Source: Micromonospora echinofusca (lineage in GTDB: Bacteria; Actinomycetota; Actinomycetes; Mycobacteriales; Micromonosporaceae). Taken from it: a DNA stretch of 64,000 bases. Within the stretch, counting starts at the first letter, position 1. Every line of letters starts with the position of its first letter. A program made the translations under genes and the position numbers. The notes under the pieces were generated by a model that did no database searches, was not told the DNA's origin, and saw only the letters and a list, made by a program, of their open reading frames with translations. This document shows, piece after piece, positions 33,617 to 42,484 of the stretch. The DNA lies in the NCBI RefSeq assembly GCF_900091445.1, contig NZ_LT607733.1, forward strand, positions 4,553,001 to 4,617,000, written 5' to 3'.

Positions 33617-33661
33617 ACATAAATTAAACCTTGTTAACAGTAAAGACTCCTGTCGATAGGA
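33617..33661 (-). promoter_or_regulatory. AT-rich control region of the CBM5/12 LPMO gene
   Basis: In otherwise GC-rich DNA, 33617-33646 is strongly AT-rich (contains GTTAAC and TTAATTTATG on the minus strand). Just upstream lies the imperfect palindrome TCCTATCGACAGGA (33648-33661, 12 of 14 symmetric positions). This is the likely promoter with an operator; no regulator is assigned. Confidence 0.5.
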
Positions 33662-33693
33662 ACATCGAACCAAGCGAGCAGTAGCGTGACCGG

Positions 33694-33969
33694 TCAGAGC
33701 AACAGCAGGCTGCCCCGCTCGTCCACCCGGTCGGCGGACTCGTCGTCCAGCCACACCCCGCCGGTGGCGAGGTAGCGGAAGCGGTGCTCCCCCGGGCCGA
33801 GCCGCACCGTGACCGTCCGGGTGCCGTCGCGGCGTGGGACGAGCTCGTGCCGCCCCGGCTCCCAGCCGTTGAAGGAGCCCACCACGCTGACCGGGCCGGG
33901 CGGGGCGTCGCGGGGCAGGCTGAAGGTCACCCGCACCTGGTTGCCGAAGAGCTTGTTCCGCTTGATCAT
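33694..33969 (-). CDS. small CBM48-like (isoamylase N-terminal / glycogen-binding) protein
   Basis: This 91-residue protein is essentially one carbohydrate-binding fold: VRVTFSLPRDAPPGPVSVVG, then SFNGWEPGRHELVPRRDGT and GEHRFRYLATGGVWLDDE. This is the pattern of CBM48 domains of glycogen-branching enzymes and AMPK beta subunits, without any catalytic part. It has no signal peptide, so it is cytoplasmic and may bind glycogen. GGAGGAA 7 nt before the ATG supports the start. It lies between the two LPMOs but is unlikely to act with them because it is not exported. Confidence 0.85.
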   Translation of the reverse strand: MIKRNKLFGNQVRVTFSLPRDAPPGPVSVVGSFNGWEPGRHELVPRRDGTRTVTVRLGPGEHRFRYLATGGVWLDDESADRVDERGSLLLL

Positions 33970-34130
33970 GTCGTGTTCCTCCGGGGTCGTACGCGGTCAC
34001 CGGGTACAACGCCCGACACGCCGGGGGCGACACGCCGCCGGACCCGGGTGACCTGGGCGGTTTCGCCCGTCCGGCGACGCGCGGTGCCGCAGGCTGGGAC
34101 AAAGGTGTCCGCGTTTCGGGGGGTTCTGTC

Positions 34131-34391
34131 GTGGCGACGTGCGAGGTCTGCGGTAACGAGTACTGGATGGCGTTCGAGGTGCGGACCGTCAGCGGCGACG
34201 TGCACACCTTCGACTGTTTCGAGTGCGCCGCGCACAAGTTGGCGCCGATCTGCGAGCACTGCCAGGTCAAGATCGTCGGGCACGGGGTGGAGGTGTCCGG
34301 CCGGTTCTTCTGCTGCGCGCACTGCGCCCGCGCCGAGGAGGGCACCCAGGGCGCCGAGATCCGCGACGCGGTCGGCGCCCGCCCCGCCTGA
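34131..34391 (+). CDS. small double zinc-ribbon protein
   Basis: This 86-residue protein holds several CxxC pairs: CEVCGNEYWMAF at the start, FDCFECAAHKLAP, ICEHCQVKIVGHGVEV and FFCCAHCARAEEG. These could bind two zinc ions in LIM-like treble clefs. No enzymatic motif is visible, so a protein- or nucleic-acid-binding role is likely. The GTG at 34131 is preceded by GGGGGG. It is divergent from the CBM48-like gene and upstream of the GNAT gene. Confidence 0.72.
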   Translation: MATCEVCGNEYWMAFEVRTVSGDVHTFDCFECAAHKLAPICEHCQVKIVGHGVEVSGRFFCCAHCARAEEGTQGAEIRDAVGARPA

Positions 34392-34455
34392 GCGCGGAAC
34401 CGGGTCGGACGACGGCCGGGGCGGCGGGCCCGGGGGCGCGGCCTACCATCGCAAA

Positions 34456-34914
34456 GTGCCGCAGACCCCCGTGACGAGGGCCGCCTCGTTCGCCGACCTC
34501 GACACCCGCACCTTCCACGACCTGCTCCGGCTCCGGATCGACGTGTTCGTGGTGGAGCAGGAGTGCCCGTACCCGGAACTCGACGGACGCGACGTCGAGC
34601 CGGGGACCCGGCACCTCTGGCTCGACGACGGCGGCGCGCCCCTGGCGTACCTGCGGATCCTCGCCGACCCGGGCGGCGTGGCGCGGATCGGTCGGGTGGT
34701 GGTGGCGCCGCGGGCGCGCGGCGGCGGCCACGCGGGCCGACTGATGGCCGCGGCGCTGGAGCTGGTCGGCGACCGGCCCTGCGTGCTGGAGGCCCAGTCC
34801 CACCTGGTCGGCCTCTACGCCCGTCACGGCTTCGCCGTCGCCGGCCCCGAGTACGTCGAGGACGGCATCCCGCACACCCCCATGCGACGCGAAGGCATTG
34901 ACCAGAGCCGATAG
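34456..34914 (+). CDS. GNAT family N-acetyltransferase, ElaA-like
   Basis: This 152-residue protein shows the ElaA pattern: DLLRLRIDVFVVEQECPYPE near residue 25, HLWLDDGGAPLAYLRIL, motif A IGRVVVAPRARGGGHAGRLM and YARHGFAVAGPEYVEDGIPH at the end. ElaA proteins are predicted acetyltransferases with unknown substrate. GTG 34456 is the best start by homology, without a strong ribosome site. It ends 110 bp before the second LPMO gene, in the same direction. Confidence 0.9.
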   Translation: MPQTPVTRAASFADLDTRTFHDLLRLRIDVFVVEQECPYPELDGRDVEPGTRHLWLDDGGAPLAYLRILADPGGVARIGRVVVAPRARGGGHAGRLMAAALELVGDRPCVLEAQSHLVGLYARHGFAVAGPEYVEDGIPHTPMRREGIDQSR

Positions 34915-35024
34915 ATATGGGAGCCTCCGGGCAGAGCCGTCGCGGAAGCCACGCAGCGCGCACGGGAGGGGCAACTCCCGCGCCGTCCGGGCGTCGTCGT
35001 CCGACCTCTCCCCCCGGGGGCTCC
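34914..35024 (+). promoter_or_regulatory. leader of the CBM2 LPMO gene with a CebR-like half-site
   Basis: The leader contains TGGGAGCCTCC (about 34919-34929), which resembles the CebR/CelR box TGGGAGCGCTCCCA with one central base missing and a damaged right arm. It also holds an inverted repeat CGGGAG-GGGCAA-CTCCCG at 34963-34980. Either could regulate the gene; neither is established. Confidence 0.35.
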
Positions 35025-36116
35025 ATGTCCACTCAACTTCGATCATCCCGCCTGGCGTGGCTGCTCGCCGTCGCGGCGACCGCCGTGCTGCTGCTGACCA
35101 CCGCCCTGGCCAACCCCGTGTCGGCGCACGGCTCCGTGGTGGACCCGGCGTCACGCAACTACGGCTGCTGGCAGCGCTGGGGCAGCGACTTCCAGAATCC
35201 CCGGATGGCCACCGAGGACCCGATGTGCTGGCAGGCCTGGCAGGCCAACCCGAACGCCATGTGGAACTGGAACGGCCTGTTCCGCGAGGGCGTCGCCGGC
35301 AACCACCAGGCCGCCATCCCCAACGGGCAGCTCTGCTCCGGCGGCCGCACCGAGGGCGGCCGCTACAACGCCCTCGACACGGTCGGCGCCTGGAAGACCG
35401 CCCCGGTCTCCAGCAACTTCCGGGTCCGCCTGTACGACCAGGCCAGTCACGGCGCCGACTACATCCGGGTGTACGTGACGAAGCAGGGCTTCGACGCGCT
35501 CACCGAGCCGCTGGGCTGGGACGACCTGGAACTGGTCGGCCAGATCGGCAACACCCCGGCGTCGGGGTGGAAGCCGGAGCCCACCGGCGTGTCCATCGAG
35601 ATCCCGGCGAACGCGCCGGGACGGACGGGGCGGCACGTCGTCTACACCATCTGGCAGGCCAGCCACCTGGACCAGTCGTACTACCTGTGCAGCGACGTCG
35701 ACTTCTCCGGCGGGCCGACCACCCCGCCACCGACGACGCCGCCGCCGACCACTCCCCCGCCCACGACCCCGCCGCCCACCACCCCGCCGCCGCCGACGAC
35801 CCCGCCGCCGGCCGGGGCCTGCACGGCCGCCTACCGGGTCGTCGGGCAGTGGGGCGGAGGCTTCCAGGGTGAGGTGACGGTGACCGCCGGCGGCGGCGCC
35901 GTCAAGGGCTGGTCCGTGACCTGGACCTACGCCGACGGCCAGCAGGTCACGTCGGCGTGGAACGCGACCGTGACCACCAGCGGCACGCGGGTCGTCGCCC
36001 GCAACTCGGCCCACAACGGGGCGCTGGCCCCCGGGGCGAGCACCACCTTCGGGTTCCTCGGCTCGTGGTCCGGCACCAACGGCACCCCGACGCCCACCTG
36101 CACGACCGTCGTCTGA
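35025..36116 (+). CDS. AA10 lytic polysaccharide monooxygenase with CBM2
   Basis: This 363-residue secreted enzyme has a 34-residue signal ending VSA; mature His35 (HGSVVDPASRNYGCW) starts the copper brace typical of cellulose-active AA10 enzymes. A TTPPP-type linker with about seven repeats follows, near residues 231-263. The C-terminal CBM2 (CTAAYRVVGQWGGGFQGEVT to FGFLGSWSGTNGTPTPTCT) should bind cellulose. GGGGG 4-5 nt before ATG 35025 sets the start. The domain set resembles Thermobifida E8-type LPMO, whose gene is under CelR control, in line with the half-site in the leader. Confidence 0.94.
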   Translation: MSTQLRSSRLAWLLAVAATAVLLLTTALANPVSAHGSVVDPASRNYGCWQRWGSDFQNPRMATEDPMCWQAWQANPNAMWNWNGLFREGVAGNHQAAIPNGQLCSGGRTEGGRYNALDTVGAWKTAPVSSNFRVRLYDQASHGADYIRVYVTKQGFDALTEPLGWDDLELVGQIGNTPASGWKPEPTGVSIEIPANAPGRTGRHVVYTIWQASHLDQSYYLCSDVDFSGGPTTPPPTTPPPTTPPPTTPPPTTPPPPTTPPPAGACTAAYRVVGQWGGGFQGEVTVTAGGGAVKGWSVTWTYADGQQVTSAWNATVTTSGTRVVARNSAHNGALAPGASTTFGFLGSWSGTNGTPTPTCTTVV

Positions 36117-36130
36117 TCCGCACCGGGACC

Positions 36131-36177
36131 CCGGCCGGGGTCGCGTCCCACTCCCTCCGGGACGCGACCCCGGCCGG
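36131..36177. terminator. bidirectional terminator between the CBM2 LPMO gene and hemQ
   Basis: A perfect 19-bp inverted repeat (36131-36149 and 36159-36177, loop ACTCCCTCC) separates the convergent genes. It is the strongest hairpin seen in the window and should stop transcription from both sides. Confidence 0.85.
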
Positions 36178-36185
36178 CCCGCGCG

Positions 36186-36887
36186 TCAGACCAGGCAGTT
36201 GACGATGTCGGCGACCGACCGACGGCGGCCGGTGTAGAACGGGATCTCCTCCCGGACGTGCCGGCGGGCGCCGGAGCCCCGCAGGTCGCGCATCAGGTCG
36301 ACGATGCGGTGCAGCTCGTCGGCCTCGAACGCCAGCATCCACTCGTAGTCGCCGAGCGCGAACGAGGCGACCGTGTTGGCCCGCACGTCCGGGTAGCCGC
36401 GGGCCATCTTGCCGTGCTCGGCGAGCAGTTCGCGCCGCTCGGCGTCCGGCAGCAGGTACCACTCGTAGGAGCGGACGAACGGGTAGACGCAGACGTACGG
36501 GCGCGCCTCCTCGCCGGCCAGGAACGCCGGGATGTGGCTCTTGTTGAACTCCGCCGGCCGGTGCAGGGCCATCTGCGACCAGACCGGCGTGAGCGCCCGG
36601 CCCAGCGTGGTGCGACGGAACCGCAGGTACGCGTCCTGGAGGTCGTCGCTGGAGGCGGAGTGCCACCAGATCATCAGGTCGGCGTCGGCGCGCAGCCCCG
36701 AGACGTCGTACGTGCCGCGCACCACCACGTCCTTGCCGGCCAGCTCCGCGAAGAGGGCCTCGACCTCGCCGGTGACGTTCTCACGCAGCGACGGCAGCGG
36801 GCTGCTGGCCCGGTACACCGACCACATCGTGTAGCGGATGCTGTCGTTGAGTTCCCGCAGCCGGGCCGCGTTGGTCTGCTCGGTCAT
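36186..36887 (-). CDS. hemQ: coproheme decarboxylase HemQ
   Basis: This 233-residue protein of the chlorite-dismutase-like family performs the last step of the coproporphyrin-dependent haem pathway, oxidative decarboxylation of coproheme to haem b. It shows [11 protein letters not shown] at the start, [35 protein letters not shown] and the haem-ligand region [15 protein letters not shown]. The arginine that marks true chlorite dismutases is not evident in the expected place. ATG 36887 overlaps the hemG stop (ATGA), confirming a coupled haem operon. Confidence 0.93.
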   Translation of the reverse strand: MTEQTNAARLRELNDSIRYTMWSVYRASSPLPSLRENVTGEVEALFAELAGKDVVVRGTYDVSGLRADADLMIWWHSASSDDLQDAYLRFRRTTLGRALTPVWSQMALHRPAEFNKSHIPAFLAGEEARPYVCVYPFVRSYEWYLLPDAERRELLAEHGKMARGYPDVRANTVASFALGDYEWMLAFEADELHRIVDLMRDLRGSGARRHVREEIPFYTGRRRSVADIVNCLV

Positions 36888-38293
36888 GTCCCCGATCCTC
36901 CCAGTGCTGTGATGATCTCCTCGGCTGCCGTCTCGCCGGAGCGGACGCACACCGGGATGCCGACCCCGTCGTACCCGGCGCCGGCCAGGACCAGCGTCGG
37001 ATGGCCCGCCCGCAGCGCCGCCCGCGCGGCGGCCACCCGGTCGCCGTGGCCCGGGGTGTACTGCGGCAGCGACCCGCCCCAGCGCTGCACGTGGCCGGCG
37101 ACCGGCGCGGGCAGCGGCACGCCGAGCACCGCCGACAGCTCCCGGTGCACGGTGGCGGCCAGGTCCTCGTCGGTGCGCTGCACCTGCCGTTCCTCGCCGT
37201 AGCGGCCCACGGAGGCGCGGACCAGCGCCAGCCCGTCGGTGCGGCGCAGGTGGCCCCACTTGGTGGTGAAGAAGGTCGACGCCTTGATCAGCAGGCCCTC
37301 GGTGCTCGGCACCAGGAAGCCGGACAGCTCCGGCAGCTCCGGCTCGGGCAGCGCCAGGGTGACCAGCGCGACGCTGGCGTAGTCCAGCCCGCCGACGCCT
37401 TCGGCCACCCGCGGCACCCAGCCGGCGAGCAGCCGGGCCGCCGGGCGGGCCGGCACGGCCAGCACCACGGCGTCGACGTCGACCAGCTCCGCGTCCCGGG
37501 TGGAGCCGACGGTCAACCGCCACCCGGGGCCGGCCGGCGTCAGCTCGCGGACCGCCGCGCCCCGCCGGACCGCCGCCCCGCTGGCCGCCGCCGCGGCCTC
37601 GACCAGGGTGCTGAGCCCGCCGGCCAGGGTGCCGAAGACCGGCGCCCCGGGCGCGCGGGGGGCCGCCGCCTGCGCGGCGCGCACCGCGCCGACCAGGGTG
37701 TGTTCCACCCGGGCGGCCCGGGCCAGCGCCGGCATCGTGGTCACCAGGGACAGGTTGTCGGCCCGGCCGGCGTAGACGCCGCCGAGCATCGGGTCGACCA
37801 GCCGGTCGACCACCTCGTCGCCGAACCGGGCCCGCACCAGCGCGCCGACGGAGACGTCGTCGTCCGCGCCGAGCAGCGGGCGGCCGGCGTCGGGGTCGGC
37901 GTCCGCCGCCGGGCGCGCCACCGTGGTCACCCGCTCCAGGTCCCCGGGTACGCCCACCAGCGTGCCGCCCGGGATCGGGCGCAGCCCGCCGTCGACGACG
38001 AGCGCGGCCTGCCCGACGGTGGGGTGCACGATCCGCTCGCCGAGGCCGAGCCGGCGGACCAGGGCCACGGCGGCGGACTCGCCCCCGGCCGGGTCGCGCA
38101 TCAGGAACGACTCGGCGCCGAACTCCACCGGTGAGCCGGCCAGCTCGCCGGTGCGCAGCTTGCCGCCGAGCCGACCGGACTGCTCGTACACCGTGATCTC
38201 GGTGCCGGCGGGGGCCCGCTCGCGCAACCGGACCGCGGCGGCCAGCCCGGCGATCCCGCCGCCGACCACCGCCACCCGCCACGGCGCCCGCAT
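36884..38293 (-). CDS. hemG: coproporphyrinogen III / protoporphyrinogen oxidase
   Basis: This 469-residue FAD enzyme starts with the dinucleotide motif [20 protein letters not shown] and has [25 protein letters not shown] and the C-terminal FAD-binding stretch [20 protein letters not shown]. In actinobacteria this HemY-type enzyme (also called CgoX) oxidises coproporphyrinogen III to coproporphyrin III, feeding HemQ. It lies 5 bp after hemE and overlaps hemQ. The symbol follows common actinobacterial usage; hemY/cgoX would be equally right. Confidence 0.93.
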   Translation of the reverse strand: MRAPWRVAVVGGGIAGLAAAVRLRERAPAGTEITVYEQSGRLGGKLRTGELAGSPVEFGAESFLMRDPAGGESAAVALVRRLGLGERIVHPTVGQAALVVDGGLRPIPGGTLVGVPGDLERVTTVARPAADADPDAGRPLLGADDDVSVGALVRARFGDEVVDRLVDPMLGGVYAGRADNLSLVTTMPALARAARVEHTLVGAVRAAQAAAPRAPGAPVFGTLAGGLSTLVEAAAAASGAAVRRGAAVRELTPAGPGWRLTVGSTRDAELVDVDAVVLAVPARPAARLLAGWVPRVAEGVGGLDYASVALVTLALPEPELPELSGFLVPSTEGLLIKASTFFTTKWGHLRRTDGLALVRASVGRYGEERQVQRTDEDLAATVHRELSAVLGVPLPAPVAGHVQRWGGSLPQYTPGHGDRVAAARAALRAGHPTLVLAGAGYDGVGIPVCVRSGETAAEEIITALGGSGT

Positions 38294-38298
38294 GCCGC

Positions 38299-39396
38299 TC
38301 AGCCCCGGTCGCCCGACTGGGCGGACAGCTCGTGCACCAGGGCGACCACCCGGGTCAGCACGTCGGGGTCGGTCTCCGGCAGCACCCCGTGCCCCAGGTT
38401 GAACACGTGCCCGGGGGCGGCCCGGCCCTGCTCCAGGATCCGCCGCACCTCGGCCTCGACGACCGGCCACGGCGCGAACAGCACACACGGGTCGAGGTTG
38501 CCCTGCACCGCCCGGTCCGGCCCGATCCGCCCGGTCGCCACGTCCAGCGGCGTACGCCAGTCGACGCCCACCACGTCGGCGCCGGCCTCGCCCATCGCGG
38601 TGAGCAGCTCGCCGGTGCCCACGCCGAAGTGGATCCGGGGCACGCCCGCGTCGGCCAGCCCGGCCAGCACGCCCGCCGAGTGCGGCAGCACGAAGCGGCG
38701 GTAGTCGGCCTCCGACAGCGCGCCGGCCCACGAGTCGAACAGCTGCACGGCGGAGACCCCGGCGGCCACCTGGACCCGCAGGAACGCCAGCGTCACCTCG
38801 GCCAGCCGGCCGCAGAGCGCGTGCCACAGCTCCGGCTGGCCGTACATGAGGGCCTTGGTCTTCGCGTGGGTACGCGACGGCCCGCCCTCGACCAGGTAGC
38901 TGGCCAGCGTGAACGGCGCCCCGGCGAACCCGATCAGCGGGGTGTCGCCCAGCTCGGCGACGAGCATCCGCACCGCCTCGTCCACGTAGGAGACGTCGTC
39001 GCGGGTGATCGGTCGGATCCGTTCCACGTCGGTCAGGGTGCGTACGGGCTCGGCGACCACCGGGCCGGTGCCGGGCACGATGTCGAGGTCCACCCCGGCG
39101 GCGGCGACCGGCACCACGATGTCGCTGAAGAGGATCGCGGCGTCCACCGCGTGCCGGCGTACCGGCTGGAGGGTGATCTCGGTGACCAGGTCGGGGCGGC
39201 GGCAGGACTCCAGCATCCCCACGTTGGCCCTGATCGCACGGTACTCCGGCAGCGACCGGCCGGCCTGGCGCATGAACCAGACGGGGGTGTGCGGGCCGGG
39301 CTGGCGACGACAGGCCCGGACGAAGGGCGAGTCGGCCGGACCGCCGGGACGGGGGTCTTCGTCTCGGGCGTCGGCGCCCGTCGTCGTGGTGCTCAT
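38299..39396 (-). CDS. hemE: uroporphyrinogen decarboxylase
   Basis: This 365-residue enzyme converts uroporphyrinogen III to coproporphyrinogen III, the branch-point step of haem synthesis. Motifs are [19 protein letters not shown] near residue 40, ILFSDIVVP with the catalytic Asp, [27 protein letters not shown] and [14 protein letters not shown] near the end. ATG 39396 is chosen; another ATG three codons upstream is possible. It heads hemE-hemG-hemQ and is divergent from DUF3000, as in many actinobacteria. Confidence 0.96.
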   Translation of the reverse strand: MSTTTTGADARDEDPRPGGPADSPFVRACRRQPGPHTPVWFMRQAGRSLPEYRAIRANVGMLESCRRPDLVTEITLQPVRRHAVDAAILFSDIVVPVAAAGVDLDIVPGTGPVVAEPVRTLTDVERIRPITRDDVSYVDEAVRMLVAELGDTPLIGFAGAPFTLASYLVEGGPSRTHAKTKALMYGQPELWHALCGRLAEVTLAFLRVQVAAGVSAVQLFDSWAGALSEADYRRFVLPHSAGVLAGLADAGVPRIHFGVGTGELLTAMGEAGADVVGVDWRTPLDVATGRIGPDRAVQGNLDPCVLFAPWPVVEAEVRRILEQGRAAPGHVFNLGHGVLPETDPDVLTRVVALVHELSAQSGDRG

Positions 39397-39576
39397 CGCG
39401 GCCATCGTGCCACGCGGGACGCGGCCGGCAGCGGGCACTGCCGCCTTTTGTGACCCGGTCGGCCCGTTGGGGAGCGGGTATCGAGGGACCCCTGTCCCAG
39501 ACGGTAGGGGTCGCGGCGTGGGCGGCCTCGGCGCGCCTCTCGGGCGGGCGGGCGGCTTGCGGCATAGGCTGCCGGC

Positions 39577-40149
39577 ATGGCCCCCCCGATCGCGCTTCCG
39601 GAGACCTTCGCCCGCGCGGTCACCGGGCTGCGGTCCGCGGCGCCCCGGTCGGAGATCGTGCTGGAGGAGGTCGGCGCCCCGCAGCGACTCGCCCCGTACG
39701 CCTTCGCGCTCTCCGCCACCGTCGGACGCGACGGCGACGAGGTGGCCTCCGGGCGGCTGATCCTGCTGCACGATCCGGCCGGCCACGAGGCGTGGCAGGG
39801 CACCCTGCGGCTGGTCACCTACGTGACGGCGGAGCTGGAGGTCGACCTGGCCGCCGATCCGCTGCTGCCGGGGGTGGGCTGGACGTGGCTGACCGACGCC
39901 CTGGAGGCGCAGGACGCGCGGCACCGGGCGATCGGCGGCACGATCACGCAGACCCTGTCGACCCGGTTCGGTGACCTGGCCGGCCCGCCGGCGGCCGGCG
40001 ACATCGAGATCCGCGCCTCCTGGACGCCGGTCGACGACGACCTCGGCCCGCACCTGCTGGCGTGGTGCGCGCTGCTGGCCTCCACCGCCGGGCTTCCCCC
40101 GCCCGGGGTGACCGCGCTGCCGGAGCGTCGCCCCGCCGGCGCGGCCTGA
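39577..40149 (+). CDS. DUF3000 family protein
   Basis: This 190-residue protein shows the actinobacterial DUF3000 pattern: [53 protein letters not shown] and [20 protein letters not shown]. Its function is unknown. Neighbourhood (divergent from hemE, near an rnd-type gene) is strongly conserved in Streptomyces and relatives, hinting at a link with haem or RNA metabolism (inference). It is convergent with the proline-rich membrane protein, 17 bp apart. Confidence 0.9.
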   Translation: MAPPIALPETFARAVTGLRSAAPRSEIVLEEVGAPQRLAPYAFALSATVGRDGDEVASGRLILLHDPAGHEAWQGTLRLVTYVTAELEVDLAADPLLPGVGWTWLTDALEAQDARHRAIGGTITQTLSTRFGDLAGPPAAGDIEIRASWTPVDDDLGPHLLAWCALLASTAGLPPPGVTALPERRPAGAA

Positions 40150-40166
40150 CCCCGGTTCGGGTCACC

Positions 40167-41006
40167 TCACAGATACTTCTCGGCCTCGTTGCAGACCTTG
40201 TCCATGCCCTGGATGGCCTTGTCGTAGGCCGGCTTGTTGCCGTTCGCCGCCGCGGCGAGCGCGGTGGTGAGCTTGTCGAGGCAGCTCGCGATGACCTTCT
40301 TCTGCCGGGCCTGCTCGTCCCGGTCGTTGCGGGTGCCCGTGAGGTCCTGCTCGGTGTCGCCGAGCTTGTCCCGGACCGCCTGGAGATCGGTCTTGAGCTT
40401 CTCGATCTCCTTGCCGTTCGCCGCGATGGTGCCGTCGCGCTGGCTGACCTCGCTGGCCATCTTCTTCTCGGTCCGGTCCAGCTCGTTCGTGGTCGACACG
40501 AACAGGCCGGTCATCACCCCGCCCAGGACGAAGAGCAGCCCGGCCACGACCGCCAGGATCAGCACCTTGTGGCTCTTGCCGGGGCCACCTGGCGCGGGGG
40601 CGCCGAAGGGCGGGGCGGAGCCGGGCGGCGTGGACATCGGCTGCCCGAAGGCCGGACCGGAGGCCGGGGGGACCGACATCGGCTGCCCGAAGGCCGGCCC
40701 GCCGGAGGCCTGCCCGGCGTGGGGCGACGCGCTGCCGGGGCCGTAGCCGGGCGACGCCGGCGGCGCGGACTGCGGGTAGCCAGAGGGCCCGGCCGGCGGC
40801 GCGGACTGCGGGTAGCCGGCGGACGGGGCCGGGTTGTACTGCTGCGGGGGCGCGGCGTACTGCTGGCCGGCGTCCGGCTGTTCGGGCGAGTACTGGCGCG
40901 GGCTGCCGTAGGTGGTGCCGTGCGGGGCGCCGCCCGACGGCGGCTGACCGGGCGCGGCCGGCGGGTACGGCGGGTAGCCCTCCGGCCCGGTCGGTGGCTG
41001 GGACAT
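40167..41006 (-). CDS. proline-rich single-pass membrane protein with coiled coil
   Basis: This 279-residue protein has a roughly 150-residue Pro/Gly/Ser/Tyr/Gln-rich cytoplasmic tail, one membrane helix (VLILAVVAGLLFVLGGVMTG), a coiled coil (ELDRTEKKMASEVSQRDGTI to KLGDTEQDL) and a short helical end with two cysteines. The tail holds near-identical repeats such as GPAFGQPMS. No enzyme domain is seen; a scaffold or envelope role is possible. GGAGGAAGA just before ATG 41006 sets the start. It is next to a protease of similar layout. Confidence 0.75.
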   Translation of the reverse strand: MSQPPTGPEGYPPYPPAAPGQPPSGGAPHGTTYGSPRQYSPEQPDAGQQYAAPPQQYNPAPSAGYPQSAPPAGPSGYPQSAPPASPGYGPGSASPHAGQASGGPAFGQPMSVPPASGPAFGQPMSTPPGSAPPFGAPAPGGPGKSHKVLILAVVAGLLFVLGGVMTGLFVSTTNELDRTEKKMASEVSQRDGTIAANGKEIEKLKTDLQAVRDKLGDTEQDLTGTRNDRDEQARQKKVIASCLDKLTTALAAAANGNKPAYDKAIQGMDKVCNEAEKYL

Positions 41007-41081
41007 TCGTTCTTCCTCCACGTGTGCTGGTCCGGGGGCGTGCTCCGCCGGGCCGAGGGGGTGGGTCGGACGCTGACGGGG

Positions 41082-42278
41082 TCAGCAGATCTTGAAGCCG
41101 TCGCAGGCCACCTTGATGGGTACGGCGAGGCCGATCCCCTCGGCGTTACGGGCCTTGGCGGTGGCGATGCCGACGACCTGCTTGCTGCCGTTGATGACCG
41201 GGCCGCCGGAGTTGCCGGGATTGATCGGGGCGTCGAACTGGATGACCGGGCCCTCGCCGCCGCCGGCCTGACGGAAGGCGCTCACGACGCCGGTGGTGAC
41301 GCTGTCCTCCAGGCCGAGCGGCGCGCCGACGACCACGATCTGCTGCCCGGACTTCACGGCGGCGGGCGCCGCGACCAGGCCGGTGAACTTGCCGTTGGTG
41401 CGCAGGTGGGCCACGTCGTTCGCCTCGTCGACCCGGACGATGGTCGCCGGGAAGCGCTGGTCGGTGCGCTCCAGGAAGACCTCGCGCTCGCCGGTCTGCC
41501 AGAGCGCGTCCACCACGTGGTAGTTGGTGAACAGGTTGGTGCCCCCGCCCGCGGCCGGCTTGCCGATCGCGAACGCGGTGCCGGTGGAGTTGCCGGCCCG
41601 GACCCGGAACACGCTGGGCAGCACGGCGCTGGCGACGGCCTCCGGGTTGAACGCGGCGCCGGCCTGCTTCTCCAGCGCCCCCGCCCGGGACTCCAGGCCG
41701 TCGAGCCGGGTGCTGTCGGCCGCCTGCCCCGCCGCCACCTTGCTGTCGGTGTCGCCCAGCCGGTTCGAGAGGCGGTTGATCTGGTACGCCTGCACGCCCG
41801 TCACCACGGCGAGCAGGCCGGCGAGCACGAGCGCGGCGACGGTGAGCCCGCGCCCCCTCGTCGCCGGGGCGGGGTACGGCTGGCCCGGTCCGGGACCCTG
41901 GGGGTGGCCCGGGGCGGCGACGCCCGACGGCACCGACCCGGACGCGGGGGGCCAGGCGGGCCCCGGCGGGTTCCCGGGCGGCGTCGACGGGCCCGGGATC
42001 GTGGACGGCGCGCCGCCCTGCCGCCAGCCACCGGCGGCGGGCGTGGCGGCCGGGGCGGGCGCGTTGGCCGGAGCCGCGCCCCACTGGCCCGGCTGTGCCG
42101 GCGGCGACCAGGCGGGCCGGGCGGGCGAGGGCTGCCCGGGGGCCCCCGGCGGCAGGTACGCGGGGGCGGCCGGCTCGATCCGGGGCGGCAGGGGCCCGGG
42201 ACGAGCCGTCCCCGGCGGGAACCCGCCGTCGCCCGGTCCCGCCGGGCCCGTGTCCGCCGACCCGTAGCCAGCAGTCAT
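41082..42278 (-). CDS. membrane-anchored HtrA-like serine protease
   Basis: This 398-residue protein has a Pro/Ala-rich cytoplasmic tail of about 140 residues, a membrane helix (LTVAALVLAGLLAVVTGVQA), a short coiled coil and a trypsin-like protease domain. The triad is His in FTNYHVVD, Asp in EANDVAHLR and Ser in PINPGNSGGPV. It has no PDZ domain, ending soon after ATAKARNAEGIGLAVP. Such proteases act in envelope quality control or signalling. It is followed by the second proline-rich membrane protein, 75 bp downstream in the same direction, so the two may form a unit. Confidence 0.88.
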   Translation of the reverse strand: MTAGYGSADTGPAGPGDGGFPPGTARPGPLPPRIEPAAPAYLPPGAPGQPSPARPAWSPPAQPGQWGAAPANAPAPAATPAAGGWRQGGAPSTIPGPSTPPGNPPGPAWPPASGSVPSGVAAPGHPQGPGPGQPYPAPATRGRGLTVAALVLAGLLAVVTGVQAYQINRLSNRLGDTDSKVAAGQAADSTRLDGLESRAGALEKQAGAAFNPEAVASAVLPSVFRVRAGNSTGTAFAIGKPAAGGGTNLFTNYHVVDALWQTGEREVFLERTDQRFPATIVRVDEANDVAHLRTNGKFTGLVAAPAAVKSGQQIVVVGAPLGLEDSVTTGVVSAFRQAGGGEGPVIQFDAPINPGNSGGPVINGSKQVVGIATAKARNAEGIGLAVPIKVACDGFKIC

Positions 42279-42484
42279 TCGCCTTGCCCTCCCCGTAGAC
42301 GCCCCGCTCCGTTCCGGGACCTGATGATGCCCTACCCGCGCAACGGCTCGATGGACCGTACCTGCGCCAACGGTCTTTGTCTTCCCCTATGTCCGGCTCC
42401 CGCGGGGACGCGTGGCGGTCGTCCCGTCGACACACACCGGACCGGCTTCACCCACCGCGTCGCGTCGCGCACTAGGGTTGTCAG

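Noticed and set aside
34914..35024. Possible c-di-GMP or other riboswitch in the LPMO leader
   Set aside because: GGGCAGAGCC and GCCTCC fragments recall the GEMM-I core, but the conserved GCAAA elements and helix order are missing.
35717..35815. Short regularly repeated DNA resembling a CRISPR array
   Set aside because: It encodes a Thr/Pro linker in frame in the LPMO; the units are too short and there are no unique spacers.
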